The notes beneath the pieces were generated by a model. It saw only the letters and a program-made list of their open reading frames with translations. It ran no database searches and was not told the DNA's origin. Source: Sphingomonas sp. PR090111-T3T-6A (GTDB taxonomy: Bacteria > Pseudomonadota > Alphaproteobacteria > Sphingomonadales > Sphingomonadaceae). Taken from it: a stretch of 64,000 nt of DNA. The translations under genes were made by a program, and so were the position numbers. Below are positions 43,363-54,932 of the stretch, piece after piece. Position 1 is the stretch's first letter. Every line of letters begins with the position of its first letter. Location of the stretch: NCBI RefSeq assembly GCF_000383095.1, contig NZ_AORL01000010.1, positions 372,001 through 436,000 of the forward strand. The letters are read 5' to 3'.

Positions 43363-44202
43363 ATGGACCGCGCGCTTCGCCGCAAGATCACCAACAGCAT
43401 TTTCGTCGGCCTGTGCGGGCTGGCGACGCTGATCGCGCTCGGCGCGCTGGTGTTCATCCTCTGGTCGCTGGTCGTGAACGGCATCGGCGGCCTGGACCTC
43501 AACATCTTCACCATGACGCAGCCGGCGCCGGGCTCGGTCGGCGGCCTCGCCAACGCCATCACCGGCTCGCTCTTCATGTGCGCGATCGGCATGGTGCTGG
43601 CGATCATCGTCGGCATCCTCGCCGGCACCTGGCTTGCCGAATATGGCGGGCAGACGCCTTATGGCCACGCCGTCCGCTTCCTGAACGACGTGCTGCTCTC
43701 GGCGCCCTCGATCCTCGTCGGCCTGTTCGTCTACGAGCTGCTGGTGCGGCCGTTCCACGGCTTCTCCGGCTATGCCGGCGGCGTGGCGCTGGCGCTGCTC
43801 GCGGCGCCGATCGTGACGCGCACCACCGAGGACATGCTCACGCTCCAGCCCAACACGCTGCGCGAGGCGGGCATGGCGCTGGGCGCGGGCCGCGGCTTCG
43901 TGATCCGCTCGATCATCTGGAAGGCGGCCGGCGCGGGCCTGCTGACCGGCGCGCTGCTCGGCTTCGCCCGCATCTCGGGCGAGACGGCGCCGCTGCTCTT
44001 CACCTCGCTCGGCAACCAGTTCTTCAGCACGAACCTGACGCAGCCGATGGCCAGCCTTCCGACCACTATTTTCCAGTTCGCCCTTTCGGCCTATGACGAT
44101 TGGCGGCGCCTTGCCTGGGTAGGCGCGCTGCTGATCGCCGTGTCCGTGCTCGCCGTCAACACCATCGGGCGGATCGTCGCCCGGGAGACGCATCGCCCAT
44201 GA
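43363..44202 (+). CDS. pstA: Phosphate ABC transporter permease PstA
   Basis: 279 residues, six helices. [16 protein letters not shown] and the coupling loop [16 protein letters not shown] are typical, with the following [15 protein letters not shown]. Pairs with PstC. The ATG at 43363 is preceded by AGGACGG. The stop overlaps the pstB start (ATGA). Confidence 0.95.
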   Translation: MDRALRRKITNSIFVGLCGLATLIALGALVFILWSLVVNGIGGLDLNIFTMTQPAPGSVGGLANAITGSLFMCAIGMVLAIIVGILAGTWLAEYGGQTPYGHAVRFLNDVLLSAPSILVGLFVYELLVRPFHGFSGYAGGVALALLAAPIVTRTTEDMLTLQPNTLREAGMALGAGRGFVIRSIIWKAAGAGLLTGALLGFARISGETAPLLFTSLGNQFFSTNLTQPMASLPTTIFQFALSAYDDWRRLAWVGALLIAVSVLAVNTIGRIVARETHRP

Positions 44203-45083
44203 ACGACGTAGCCCCCGCTTCGATGATCTCGGCCTCGACCGACGCCCCGATCATGCATCTGCCGCCAGCCGACTCGCTGGTGCTGGAAGCCCGCAAGCTC
44301 GACTTCTTCTATGGCAAGAACCAGTCGCTTTTCGGGGTCGATCTGCCCATCGAGCGCAACAAGATCACGGCGCTGATCGGGCCTTCGGGCTGCGGCAAGT
44401 CGACGCTGCTGCGCGCGCTCAACAAGATCTACGATCTCTATCCGGGCCAGCAGGCGACGGGCCGCATCCTGCTCGACAACAAGGACATCCTGTCCGACCG
44501 CGCCAGCATCGCCCGCCTGCGCGAGCGCGATGGCGACGTGGACATCAACCCGGCCAATCTGGACGTGTCGGCGCTGCGCGCGCGCATCGGCATGGTGTTC
44601 CAGAAGCCGACGCCGTTCCCGATGTCGATCTACGACAACGTCGCCTTCGGCGTGCGCCTCTATCACAAGAAGTCCAAGTCCGAGATGGACCAGATCGTCG
44701 AGCGCTCGCTGCGCCGCGCCGCTCTGTGGGACGAGGTGAAGGACAAGCTCAGCTCCTCGGGCCTCGGCCTGTCGGGCGGCCAGCAGCAGCGCCTGTGCGT
44801 CGCGCGCGGCATCGCGGTGGAGCCCGAAGTGCTGCTGCTCGACGAGCCGGCCTCGGCGCTCGACCCGGTGTCGACGGCGAAGCTCGAAGAGACGCTGATG
44901 GAGCTGCGCGGCGATTTCTCGATCGTGATCGTGACGCACAACCTCCAGCAGGCGGCGCGTATCTCGGATCACACGGGCTTCATGTTCCTGGGCAAGATGA
45001 TCGAGTTCCGCCCCACGGCCGAGCTGTTCGAGCGCCCGCAGTCCACGCGCACCCGCGACTATGTGACCGGCCGCTTCGGCTGA
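44199..45083 (+). CDS. pstB: Phosphate ABC transporter ATP-binding protein PstB
   Basis: 294 residues. Walker [10 protein letters not shown], signature [14 protein letters not shown], Walker [14 protein letters not shown], switch His in IVTHN. The Q-loop [15 protein letters not shown] is the PstB form. The loop between Walker A and the Q-loop carries extra residues ([20 protein letters not shown]) compared with E. coli PstB. It drives phosphate import from the cytosolic side. A strong terminator follows, so phoU is not part of this operon. Confidence 0.97.
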   Translation: MNDVAPASMISASTDAPIMHLPPADSLVLEARKLDFFYGKNQSLFGVDLPIERNKITALIGPSGCGKSTLLRALNKIYDLYPGQQATGRILLDNKDILSDRASIARLRERDGDVDINPANLDVSALRARIGMVFQKPTPFPMSIYDNVAFGVRLYHKKSKSEMDQIVERSLRRAALWDEVKDKLSSSGLGLSGGQQQRLCVARGIAVEPEVLLLDEPASALDPVSTAKLEETLMELRGDFSIVIVTHNLQQAARISDHTGFMFLGKMIEFRPTAELFERPQSTRTRDYVTGRFG

Positions 45084-45106
45084 GCCTGTCTCCCTTCGAA
45101 GAGCAG

Positions 45107-45147
45107 AAAAGGGCGTCGGAACTGTTAGGCGGTTCCGACGCCCTTTT
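45107..45147 (+). terminator. Strong Rho-independent terminator after pstB
   Basis: A perfect 16-base stem (45107-45122 with 45132-45147) with a 9-base loop; the A-run at its base pairs with CCCTTTTG and T-rich sequence follows. It marks the end of the pst operon. Confidence 0.92.
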
Positions 45148-45255
45148 GTTTTGTGTCAGTGAGAAGGTTAGAGGTTGGTGTCGTTGGTATTTTTGAGAAA
45201 TGACGGCGCGACACTGATGCCCATGCAACATTGCATTCGACATAAAGAGGGGTGT

Positions 45256-46455
45256 TCAATTGGTAGTCAGACCTTGGTGCCTCAGGATACTGCGAACAAA
45301 CAGGTGGCGCAGTCGTCCGATTAGGCCATATCGAGCGATCCAGTCGGAATAGGCGATATAGTGTTCGTCTTCGCGCAGATGCATTTCCTCGGTGATGGCG
45401 CGACAGCGATAGAGAATGGTGAAGGCCACGGGCACGAGCATCTGTGATGCGGTTAAATCCACGCCCGAGGCGGGAAGAAACACGAAGGTGATTATCCAGG
45501 CGTTTCCAACGTGTGCGAAATAAGCAGGATGCTTCATATATCTATACGGGCCGCTGCTAATCACGCCTCTGTTGCTGAGATTTGAAAAGCGAAGTCCGAA
45601 TGCCACGGTGGCGGATATGTAAAGTGCCAGCAATGCAATCATAATTGCAGCAGCCGTGAGGATGTCTGCATCTAACATCAGCGAAGCGGGCCAATTGATC
45701 TCTTCGTGAACGACGCGTCCAAAGTTGCTCCAATGCTTGAACAGTGGTTCATAACAAAGAAGGCATGCGGCCCAGCCCAACAAGCGAGGCTGAGTGGATT
45801 TTACGGTCTGTACCAGAGTGTTGGAAGCGAAAATATATCCGGTCAGTGCGAAGGTGAGGTCGATCGTATAGGCGAAAATCAGGACCATGGCTAACCAGGA
45901 TAATGGTCCCTGGAGGTTGTTATTTAGAGCCGTCGTCAGGAGTGCGAGAAGACTGGTGCTGTAAACTGGAATGAAAAAGGCCTTGAGGAACCACAATCTG
46001 GCGGAGGCTGCCGCTCCCTTCAGTTCTGTCCAGTCGGCGAATCGTAGTGCTCGGCCTATCGCAAGCGGAAGTCCGTCACCGAGTGCGGGCCCGTTGCGGT
46101 AGCGTTCCATGGCTAACCGCAAGACAAAGGCGGGGAGAACAACCACCCATGACACCAGCCAAATGCTCAGACCGGCAGCCTGACTGTGGACGACCAGCAT
46201 CGGTGTGGTTGCCACGATAAAACCTACCAGCCACGACAATGGTTGAGATGCATTCGTCACGGGCCTTGGTACAGTAGGTGTCCTCGCAAGCTCTCGAAGC
46301 ATCATTGGCAGCGCGGTTGCGATCAGCACCAGCCATGTCGCCAGTAACGGTGCGGGCTTCAGCCACATTGCTAGCAACCATGCGGGCAATAGCCCTCCCA
46401 AGCCGACCAGCCCATCTGTCACGGGAATCACGGAGGAGGGGCGCTGTTCGGCCAT
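45256..46455 (-). CDS. Polytopic membrane protein with isoprenylcysteine methyltransferase-like C-terminus
   Basis: About 399 residues with roughly nine or ten hydrophobic segments. The C-terminal third has the ICMT/phospholipid-methyltransferase-like signature SSGPYRYMKHPAYFAHVGNA, then EEMHLREDEHYIAYSD. In that superfamily these bind S-adenosylmethionine and methylate lipids or prenylated groups. The N-terminal ~200 residues are not recognised. GC content and codon use are clearly lower than in the neighbours, suggesting transfer. The start is uncertain: ATG 46455 has GGCGGAA upstream, and an in-frame ATG at 46521 would add 22 residues. Confidence 0.65.
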   Translation of the reverse strand: MAEQRPSSVIPVTDGLVGLGGLLPAWLLAMWLKPAPLLATWLVLIATALPMMLRELARTPTVPRPVTNASQPLSWLVGFIVATTPMLVVHSQAAGLSIWLVSWVVVLPAFVLRLAMERYRNGPALGDGLPLAIGRALRFADWTELKGAAASARLWFLKAFFIPVYSTSLLALLTTALNNNLQGPLSWLAMVLIFAYTIDLTFALTGYIFASNTLVQTVKSTQPRLLGWAACLLCYEPLFKHWSNFGRVVHEEINWPASLMLDADILTAAAIMIALLALYISATVAFGLRFSNLSNRGVISSGPYRYMKHPAYFAHVGNAWIITFVFLPASGVDLTASQMLVPVAFTILYRCRAITEEMHLREDEHYIAYSDWIARYGLIGRLRHLFVRSILRHQGLTTN

Positions 46456-46653
46456 GAGCACGTTCCGCCGGCCGGCGTCGCTAACTCCGCTCGCACCGAT
46501 GGAATGACGCCGTATGTTCATGCCGCACGGGTTACAGGTCTTTGATTGACATCATGCTAAACTCGGATGGCGATGCTGCTAAATGGACTCGACCGCTTAT
46601 TCTTGAGCCAGCATTGATATCGCTGGCCTCCCCGCTCTTCATGATGGAAATCC

Positions 46654-48045
46654 TCAGCACTCGACCACGTTCACCGCGAGGCCGCCGAGGCTGGTTTCCT
46701 TATACTTGGACTTCATGTCCTCACCGGTCTGGCGCATCGTCTCGATCACCTGATCCAGCGACACGATGTGCCGGCCGTCGCCGTGCAGCGCCAGATAGGC
46801 GGCGTTGATCGCCTTGATCGCGCCCATCGTGTTGCGCTCGATGCAGGGGATCTGGACGAGGCCGCCGATCGGATCGCAGGTGAGGCCGAGATTATGCTCC
46901 ATGCCGATCTCGGCGGCGTTCTCGATCTGCCGGTTGCAGCCGCCGAGCACTGCCGCGAGCCCCGCCGCCGCCATCGAGCAGGCGACGCCGACCTCGCCCT
47001 GGCACCCCATCTCGGCCGCCGAGATCGAGGCGCGCTTCTTGTAGAGGAAGCCGATCGCCGAGGCGGTGTAGAGGAAGGTCCGCGAACCGGCGGGGTTCGC
47101 GCCGTGGACGAAGGCCTCGTAATATTTGAGCACGGCCGGGATCACGCCCGCCGCCCCGTTGGTGGGGGCGGTGACGACGCGGCCGCCGGCGGCGTTCTCC
47201 TCGTTCACGGCAAGCGCGTAGAGGCTCACCCATTCGAAGACGAGGCTCGGGTCGGCGCGGGGGCCGCGCTCCAGCAGCTTCTCGCGGATCGCGCGGGCGC
47301 GGCGCTGGACCTTGAGGCCGCCGGGCAGCTCGCCTTCGCCTTTGCAGCCGCGGTCGATCGCGCCGAACATCGCGGAGCGGACGCGGTCGAGGAAGGCATC
47401 GGTCTCCGCCGCATCGCGCCAGGCGGCCTCGTTGGCGCGGACGATGTCGGCGATGCTGAGGCCCGTCGCGTCGCCCGCTGCCAGCAGTTCGGCGGCCGAG
47501 TTGAAGGGGTGGGGCACGGCGACGTTGACCAGCGCGGGCTGCTCGCCCTCCATGCGGATCGCGCCGCCGCCAATGGAATAATAGCGCCGCGTGATGCGGC
47601 TCCCGTCCGGCAGCACGGCGGTGAAGGCCATGCCGTTGGGGTGGCCGGGCAGGAAGCTCTTGTGGAAGACGAGGTCCTTCGCCTCGCAGAAGGGGATGTC
47701 CGGGCCGCCGCCCAGCGGCAGCGTGCGCTCCTCGCGGATGCGGGCGACCAGCGCGGGCACGCTGTCGGGATCGACGCCCTCGGGCGTCTGGCCGGACAGG
47801 CCGAGCAGCACCGCGCCATCGGTGCCATGGCCGCGACCGGTGAGCGACAGCGACCCATAGAGATCGCATTTCACGCGCACGGGCAGGATGCCGTCGTCCA
47901 GCAGGTGGCGGGCGAAGGCATAGGCCGCGCGCATCGGGCCGACGGTGTGCGAACTCGACGGGCCGATGCCGATCGTGAACAGGTCCATCACGCTGATGGC
48001 GGGGCCGGGGACGGACTCAGGCGGGGGTGTCAGGCTTCTCTCCAT
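46654..48045 (-). CDS. sdaA: L-serine ammonia-lyase (serine dehydratase)
   Basis: 463 residues, single-chain form. [20 protein letters not shown] opens the beta-type domain. The alpha-type domain holds the cluster cysteines in [38 protein letters not shown] and [14 protein letters not shown]. The [4Fe-4S] enzyme turns L-serine into pyruvate and ammonia. The reading frame extends 12 codons further upstream; the ATG 16 residues before DLFTIG fits the family. Stands alone, divergent from the sugar dehydrogenase. Confidence 0.95.
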   Translation of the reverse strand: MERSLTPPPESVPGPAISVMDLFTIGIGPSSSHTVGPMRAAYAFARHLLDDGILPVRVKCDLYGSLSLTGRGHGTDGAVLLGLSGQTPEGVDPDSVPALVARIREERTLPLGGGPDIPFCEAKDLVFHKSFLPGHPNGMAFTAVLPDGSRITRRYYSIGGGAIRMEGEQPALVNVAVPHPFNSAAELLAAGDATGLSIADIVRANEAAWRDAAETDAFLDRVRSAMFGAIDRGCKGEGELPGGLKVQRRARAIREKLLERGPRADPSLVFEWVSLYALAVNEENAAGGRVVTAPTNGAAGVIPAVLKYYEAFVHGANPAGSRTFLYTASAIGFLYKKRASISAAEMGCQGEVGVACSMAAAGLAAVLGGCNRQIENAAEIGMEHNLGLTCDPIGGLVQIPCIERNTMGAIKAINAAYLALHGDGRHIVSLDQVIETMRQTGEDMKSKYKETSLGGLAVNVVEC

Positions 48046-48132
48046 GGCGCGCGCTATGCCCTTTCCGTGTGACAAAGGCACGCGCTTGATATTATCAGAT
48101 AATTAGCGCTAGGGCGGCGGCGAAGGAGAGCG

Positions 48133-49065
48133 ATGATGGCGCAAACGGGCATTCGGCTGGGTCTGGTGGGGATCGGGAAGATCGCCCGCGATCAGCATCT
48201 TCCGGCGATCGCGAAGGGTGGCGATTTCGATCTGGTCGCGGCGGCGAGCCGCAACGCGACGGTCGACGGCATCGCCAATTTCCGCGACATCGCCGGGATG
48301 CTCGAGGGCGTCGAGCTGGACGCCGTGTCGATCGCGACGCCTCCACAGGGGCGCCATGCGATCGCGACCGCCGCGCTCGCCGCCGGGCGTCATCTGATGC
48401 TGGAGAAGCCGCCGAGCGCGACCGTCTCCGAAGTGCGCGACCTCGCCCGCTTCGCCGCGGAGCAGGGCGTGACGCTCTTCGCGAGCTGGCATTCGCGCGA
48501 GGCGTCGGGCGTCGAGGCGGCGCGGGCGTGGCTCTCGGGCAAGGCGATCCGCTCGGTCCGTATCGAGTGGAAGGAGGATGTCCGCCACTGGCATCCGGGG
48601 CAGGAGTGGATCTTCGAGGCTGGCGGGCTCGGCGTGTTCGACCCGGCGATCAACGCGCTGTCGATCGCGACCAGGGTGCTGCCCGGCGCGCTGGTGCTGG
48701 AGAAGGCGGTGCTGCATGTGCCCTCGAACCGCGAGGCGCCGATCGCGGCCGAACTGGACATGCGCCATGCGGGCGAGGCTCCGGTCCGCGTCGAGCTGGA
48801 TTTCCTCCAGACCGGCCCGCAGACCTGGGACATCGTGATCGAAACCGGCGCCGGCACGCTGATCCTGCGCAAGGGCGGCAGCGAGCTGAGCATCGCGGGC
48901 GAGGAGGTCTCGCTGGAGCCGGAGCGGGAATATGCCCGCCTCTACGCCCATTTCGCCGAGCTAATCCGCAAGGGCGAGAGCGACGTCGATCTGCGCCCGC
49001 TGGAGCTGGTGGCCGATGCCTTCCTGCTCGGCCGGCACGAGACGGTCGAGGCGTTCGAGTTCTAG
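48133..49065 (+). CDS. Gfo/Idh/MocA family oxidoreductase, probable aldose (galactose/arabinose) 1-dehydrogenase
   Basis: 310 residues. Rossmann motif LGLVGIGKIARDQHLPAI, cofactor loop ATPPQGRHAIA, catalytic-lysine EKPPSAT, and WKEDVRHWHPGQEW followed by GGLGVFDPAINALSI. The last two stretches resemble D-galactose/L-arabinose 1-dehydrogenases of Azospirillum and pseudomonads, which oxidise the sugar to its lactone with NAD(P). Substrate is inference. The ATG follows GGAGAGCG. Its stop overlaps the convergent molybdoenzyme by 4 bases. Confidence 0.82.
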   Translation: MMAQTGIRLGLVGIGKIARDQHLPAIAKGGDFDLVAAASRNATVDGIANFRDIAGMLEGVELDAVSIATPPQGRHAIATAALAAGRHLMLEKPPSATVSEVRDLARFAAEQGVTLFASWHSREASGVEAARAWLSGKAIRSVRIEWKEDVRHWHPGQEWIFEAGGLGVFDPAINALSIATRVLPGALVLEKAVLHVPSNREAPIAAELDMRHAGEAPVRVELDFLQTGPQTWDIVIETGAGTLILRKGGSELSIAGEEVSLEPEREYARLYAHFAELIRKGESDVDLRPLELVADAFLLGRHETVEAFEF

Positions 49066-49826
49066 ATCCCGGCGTACCACTGGTAGCCGGCGACATCCTC
49101 CCAATAGCCGCCCTTGCCGCCATGGAGGCCGGCGAGGGTGGCCACGGCCTCCACGCGCATCACATATTTGGCCTGCTTGTAGCCGAGCTGCCGCTCGACC
49201 CGGAGCCGGAGCGGCGCGCCATGGCCCACCGAGAGCGTCTGCCCGTTCATCCCCCAGGCAAGGATGGTCTGCGGATGGAAGGCGTCGATCAGGTCGATCG
49301 ACTCGTAATAGGGATTGGCCCCGAACGAATCCGCGCAGTGGAAGACGATGTAGCGCACATCGCGGCGCAGCTGCGCCTGCTTGAGGAGCAGGCCCAGCGG
49401 GAGGCCCGTCCACTGGCCGATCGCGCTCCAGCCTTCGACGCAATCGTGGCGGGTGATCTGGGTGCGGCGGGGGAGGCCGCGGATCTGGGCGAGCGAAAGG
49501 CGCATGGGGTTGCCGACGAGGCCGTCCACCACCAGCCGCCAGTCCGCGAAATTATGGGCGGCGTGGGCGGCATAGTCGGCGGAGGCGGGCTGGACGTTGC
49601 CGTTGGTGCGGAAGAAGGGCGACATGTCGGCGGCGGAAAACTCCTGCGCCAGCGCGGCGCGGTCCGAGATGAGGCGCTGCGCCGAATAGCTCGCCGTCTC
49701 GCCGAGGCCGAGCAGCGTCTTGCCGGTGGAGGACGCCGCGATCCTGTCGCAGCCCGACAGCAGCAGCCCGCCCGCGCCCGCGCCCAGCGAGCCGATCAGG
49801 CGGCGGCGGGAGAGGCGCGGCGTCAC
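49062..49826 (-). CDS. Molybdopterin-dependent oxidoreductase (YedY/MsrP-like, sulfite-oxidase fold)
   Basis: 254 residues from a GTG overlapping the cytochrome stop (GTGA). Twin-arginine signal SRRRLIGSLGAGAGG followed by a lipobox-like LLSGC. The Mo-ligand Cys lies in TRHDCVEGWSAIGQW (~129), and GYKQAKYVMRVEAV closes the domain. MsrP repairs methionine sulfoxide in periplasmic proteins; this relative may have another substrate. The partner gene encodes a cytochrome b-like membrane protein rather than the usual MsrQ, so electron supply seems different. Confidence 0.87.
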   Translation of the reverse strand: MTPRLSRRRLIGSLGAGAGGLLLSGCDRIAASSTGKTLLGLGETASYSAQRLISDRAALAQEFSAADMSPFFRTNGNVQPASADYAAHAAHNFADWRLVVDGLVGNPMRLSLAQIRGLPRRTQITRHDCVEGWSAIGQWTGLPLGLLLKQAQLRRDVRYIVFHCADSFGANPYYESIDLIDAFHPQTILAWGMNGQTLSVGHGAPLRLRVERQLGYKQAKYVMRVEAVATLAGLHGGKGGYWEDVAGYQWYAGI

Positions 49827-50653
49827 TCGCCCTTCTCCGCGGGCAGGCGATAGCGGCCGGTGATCATGGAGCGCACCTCGTTGATCGGCCCCGCCAGCAC
49901 CACCATCAGCAGATGCACCGCGACGAAGAGGGCCAGCCCCATCGCGCAGAGGAAATGGATCGAGCGCGCCGAGGCCCGCCCGCCGAACAGCGCTGGAAGC
50001 CATGGCCATGCCGCATCGATCGCGGGCGACATGGTGAGCCCGGTCAGCACCACGCCCGGCAGAAGCACGAACAGCACCGACAGATAAGCGAGCTTCTGGA
50101 GGATGTTGTAGCGCCGCGCCGCCTCGCCGGTGGGGAAGCGCAGGCGGGCGTGCTGGGCGATGTCGTGGGCGAGGTGGGAGGGCTTCAGCTCCGTCGCGCG
50201 GGGCGCGAGGTCGCGCTGGAAATGGCGGCTGACGAAGCCCCAGCCCCAATAGAGCAGCCCCGGCACCACCAGCAGCCACGCGAAGGCGAAGTGCCATTGG
50301 CGCGCGCCCGCAAGATCGTAATGCGAGGGGATGGTCGCCCAGGGCGGGAAGGCGACGAAGCGCCCGCCATGCGGGGTCACGCCCAGCAGGCCGGGGGTGG
50401 GGATGCGGAATGGGCCGACGCGGAGGTGGCCGGGCGTGATATCCAGCCAGCTACGATCGAAATTCGCGCCATATTGCCCCCAATAGAGGTGGGGATGGGC
50501 GTTGAAGATCATCAGTCCGCTCATCAGCATGACGAACAGGGTGAGCGCGTTGATCCAGTGCCACAGCCGTGTCGCGATGCGGTGGCGATAGACGATATCG
50601 CCGCCTCGTGCCGGGCGCTGCGCATCGGGCGCGATCATGGTCGGCTGCCTCAT
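49823..50653 (-). CDS. Cytochrome b561-type membrane subunit for the adjacent molybdoenzyme
   Basis: 276 residues with four main membrane helices. Heme-ligand candidates lie in YRHRIATRLWHWINALTLF and WHFAFAWLLVVPG, and IHFLCAMGLALFVAVHLLMV near the end gives a further pair. Resembles the cytochrome b subunits of Ni-Fe hydrogenase and formate dehydrogenase. It should pass quinol electrons to the YedY-like protein. Start at the ATG preceded by GGAGGG; the stop overlaps the partner gene. Confidence 0.85.
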   Translation of the reverse strand: MRQPTMIAPDAQRPARGGDIVYRHRIATRLWHWINALTLFVMLMSGLMIFNAHPHLYWGQYGANFDRSWLDITPGHLRVGPFRIPTPGLLGVTPHGGRFVAFPPWATIPSHYDLAGARQWHFAFAWLLVVPGLLYWGWGFVSRHFQRDLAPRATELKPSHLAHDIAQHARLRFPTGEAARRYNILQKLAYLSVLFVLLPGVVLTGLTMSPAIDAAWPWLPALFGGRASARSIHFLCAMGLALFVAVHLLMVVLAGPINEVRSMITGRYRLPAEKGE

Positions 50654-50811
50654 TCGCCCTCCGGCTTCTCTTCCCATCCTATTTCGGCCATGGAGTGGCT
50701 TTGGTTACAAATGCCAACCCTCTCCGGGGGGACTGGCGCAACTTTCAGCCTCAAGGAGCGTCATTTCCCCGCCGTGACGTCATCCCCTCTCTCCGCTTTG
50801 TCGAGCCGCAT

Positions 50812-52587
50812 TTGACGCTCATCCAGATATTGTCGTTCGCGCTGATCGGCGGCGCGGTCGCGGCTTTCGCGTGGGGGCGGTTCCGCTACGACGTGATCTC
50901 GCTGGTCGCGCTGCTGATCGCCGTGACGGTGGGCGTGGTGCCGGCCAAGCAGGCCTTCACCGGCTTCACCAGCGACGTGATCGTGGTGATCGCCTCGGCG
51001 CTGGTGGTGAGCGCGGGCATCGCGCGCTCGGGCGTGATCGAGACGGCGATCCGCCCGCTGCTCTCGCGGCTGAAGTCGCTCAGCGTGCAGGTGCCGGTGC
51101 TGGCGGGGGTGACGGCGATCCTGTCGATGCTGACCAAGAATGTCGGCGCGCTCGCCATCCTGATGCCGACGGCGCTCAAGCTCGGCCGGTCGGAGGGAAG
51201 CTCGGTGTCGGCGCTGCTGATGCCGATGAGCTTCATGTCGCTGCTCGGCGGGCTGGTGACGCTGGTCGGCACGTCGACCAACATCATCGTCAGCCAGGTG
51301 CGCGAGGAGACGGTGGGCAAGCCCTTCGCCATGTTCGACTTCGCGCCGGTGGGGCTGGGGCTGACGCTGGTCGGGCTGGTGGTGGTGAGCATCTTCTGGC
51401 GGCTGCTCCCGCGCGACCGGACGGGGAATGCGGGGCTGGAGGAGGCGGCGGCGTCCGCTTCCTACTCGACCGAGGCGACCGTGCCCGACAAGCTGCCGGA
51501 CGATCTGCGCACCATCGCCGATCTCGATCTCAAGCGCGATGGCGTGACGCTGGTGGGGATCGAGCGGGCGGACGGCCAGCGCGTCTCGGCACTGCCGGAT
51601 CGCGCGCTGACGCCGGGCGAGGTGCTGGTGCTGGAAGGCTCGGACGAGGCGCTGGCGCGTCTCTTCAACCGCCTGCCGCTCAAGCCCGCCCGCGCCGACA
51701 ACAAGCTGGAGAAGGACGAGCCCAAGGAGGAGGTCCGCTCGGTCGAGGCGGTGGTGCAGCCGGAATCGCCGCTGATCGGCCTCTCGGCCCAGCGGGCGCG
51801 GCTTCAGGAGGAGTTTGGGATCAAGCTGCTCGCCATCGGCCGTTCCAGCCAGCGCATCACCGAGCGGCTGCGCGAGGTGACGCTGCGCGCGGGCGACGTG
51901 CTGCTGGTGCAGGCGGGCGAGAAGGCGCTGCCGCCCTTCCTGTCCAGCCAGTTGCTGCTGCCGCTGGCCGAGCGCGCGGTCAAGCTGGGCAACCGGCGCC
52001 AGCGCTTCGGCCCGGTGCTGATCCTCGCGGCGGCGATCCTGCTGGTGGCGCTGAACATCGCGCCGGTGGCGGTGGCCTTCTTCGGCGCGGCGGTGGCGAT
52101 CGTGCTGATCGGGGCGCTGCCGATGCGCGAGGCCTATGACGCGCTGGAGCCCGAGGTGCTGGTGCTGATCGGCGCGCTCACGCCGATCAGCGAGGCGGTG
52201 CAGCATACCGGCGGCACCGGGCTGATCGCGGCGGGGCTGGCGCATCTGCTGGCGGGCGCGGCGCCGATCCTCGTGCTGGGCGTGCTGATGGTGACGGCGA
52301 TGGCCTGCTCGCCCTTCCTCCACAACGCGCCGACGGTGCTGGTGCTGGGGCCCATCGCGGTGTCGGTGGCGCAGCGGCTGCACCTGAGCCCGGACGCCTT
52401 CCTGATGGCGGTGGCGACGGGCGCGGGCTGCGATTTCCTCACCCCGATCGGCCACCAGTGCAACACGCTGGTGATGGGCCCCGGCGGCTATCGCTTCTGG
52501 GACTATGGGCGGCTGGGGCTGCCGCTCTCGATCATGGTGATCGCGGTGGGCGTGCCCCTCATCGCCTGGGTGTGGCCGCTGACCTGA
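50812..52587 (+). CDS. SLC13 family permease with two TrkA-C (RCK_C) domains
   Basis: About 591 residues from a TTG, chosen because IQILSFALIGGAVAAFAWGR-type openings are normal here; there is no clear ribosome site and upstream in-frame starts exist. Membrane half: IASALVVSAGIARSG, TKNVGALAILMP and VGTSTNIIVSQV (the SNT-type motif). Two cytosolic TrkA-C domains lie around residues 220-290 and 320-385, then more helices with FLHNAPTVLVLGP and CDFLTPIGHQCNTLVMGPGG. Substrates in the family are sulfate, dicarboxylates or similar anions. Ends one base from the convergent molybdoenzyme. Confidence 0.87.
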   Translation: MTLIQILSFALIGGAVAAFAWGRFRYDVISLVALLIAVTVGVVPAKQAFTGFTSDVIVVIASALVVSAGIARSGVIETAIRPLLSRLKSLSVQVPVLAGVTAILSMLTKNVGALAILMPTALKLGRSEGSSVSALLMPMSFMSLLGGLVTLVGTSTNIIVSQVREETVGKPFAMFDFAPVGLGLTLVGLVVVSIFWRLLPRDRTGNAGLEEAAASASYSTEATVPDKLPDDLRTIADLDLKRDGVTLVGIERADGQRVSALPDRALTPGEVLVLEGSDEALARLFNRLPLKPARADNKLEKDEPKEEVRSVEAVVQPESPLIGLSAQRARLQEEFGIKLLAIGRSSQRITERLREVTLRAGDVLLVQAGEKALPPFLSSQLLLPLAERAVKLGNRRQRFGPVLILAAAILLVALNIAPVAVAFFGAAVAIVLIGALPMREAYDALEPEVLVLIGALTPISEAVQHTGGTGLIAAGLAHLLAGAAPILVLGVLMVTAMACSPFLHNAPTVLVLGPIAVSVAQRLHLSPDAFLMAVATGAGCDFLTPIGHQCNTLVMGPGGYRFWDYGRLGLPLSIMVIAVGVPLIAWVWPLT

Positions 52588-52588
52588 G

Positions 52589-54832
<2,244 letters not shown>

Positions 54833-54932
54833 GATGGCCTCGATCGGGATGGACGGAGCGGCCCCGATCTTGCTCCTGCCGGCCGGACGTCGCAAGCACG
54901 CGCGGGGGCAAGAACAGAAAGAGGGGACGAGG

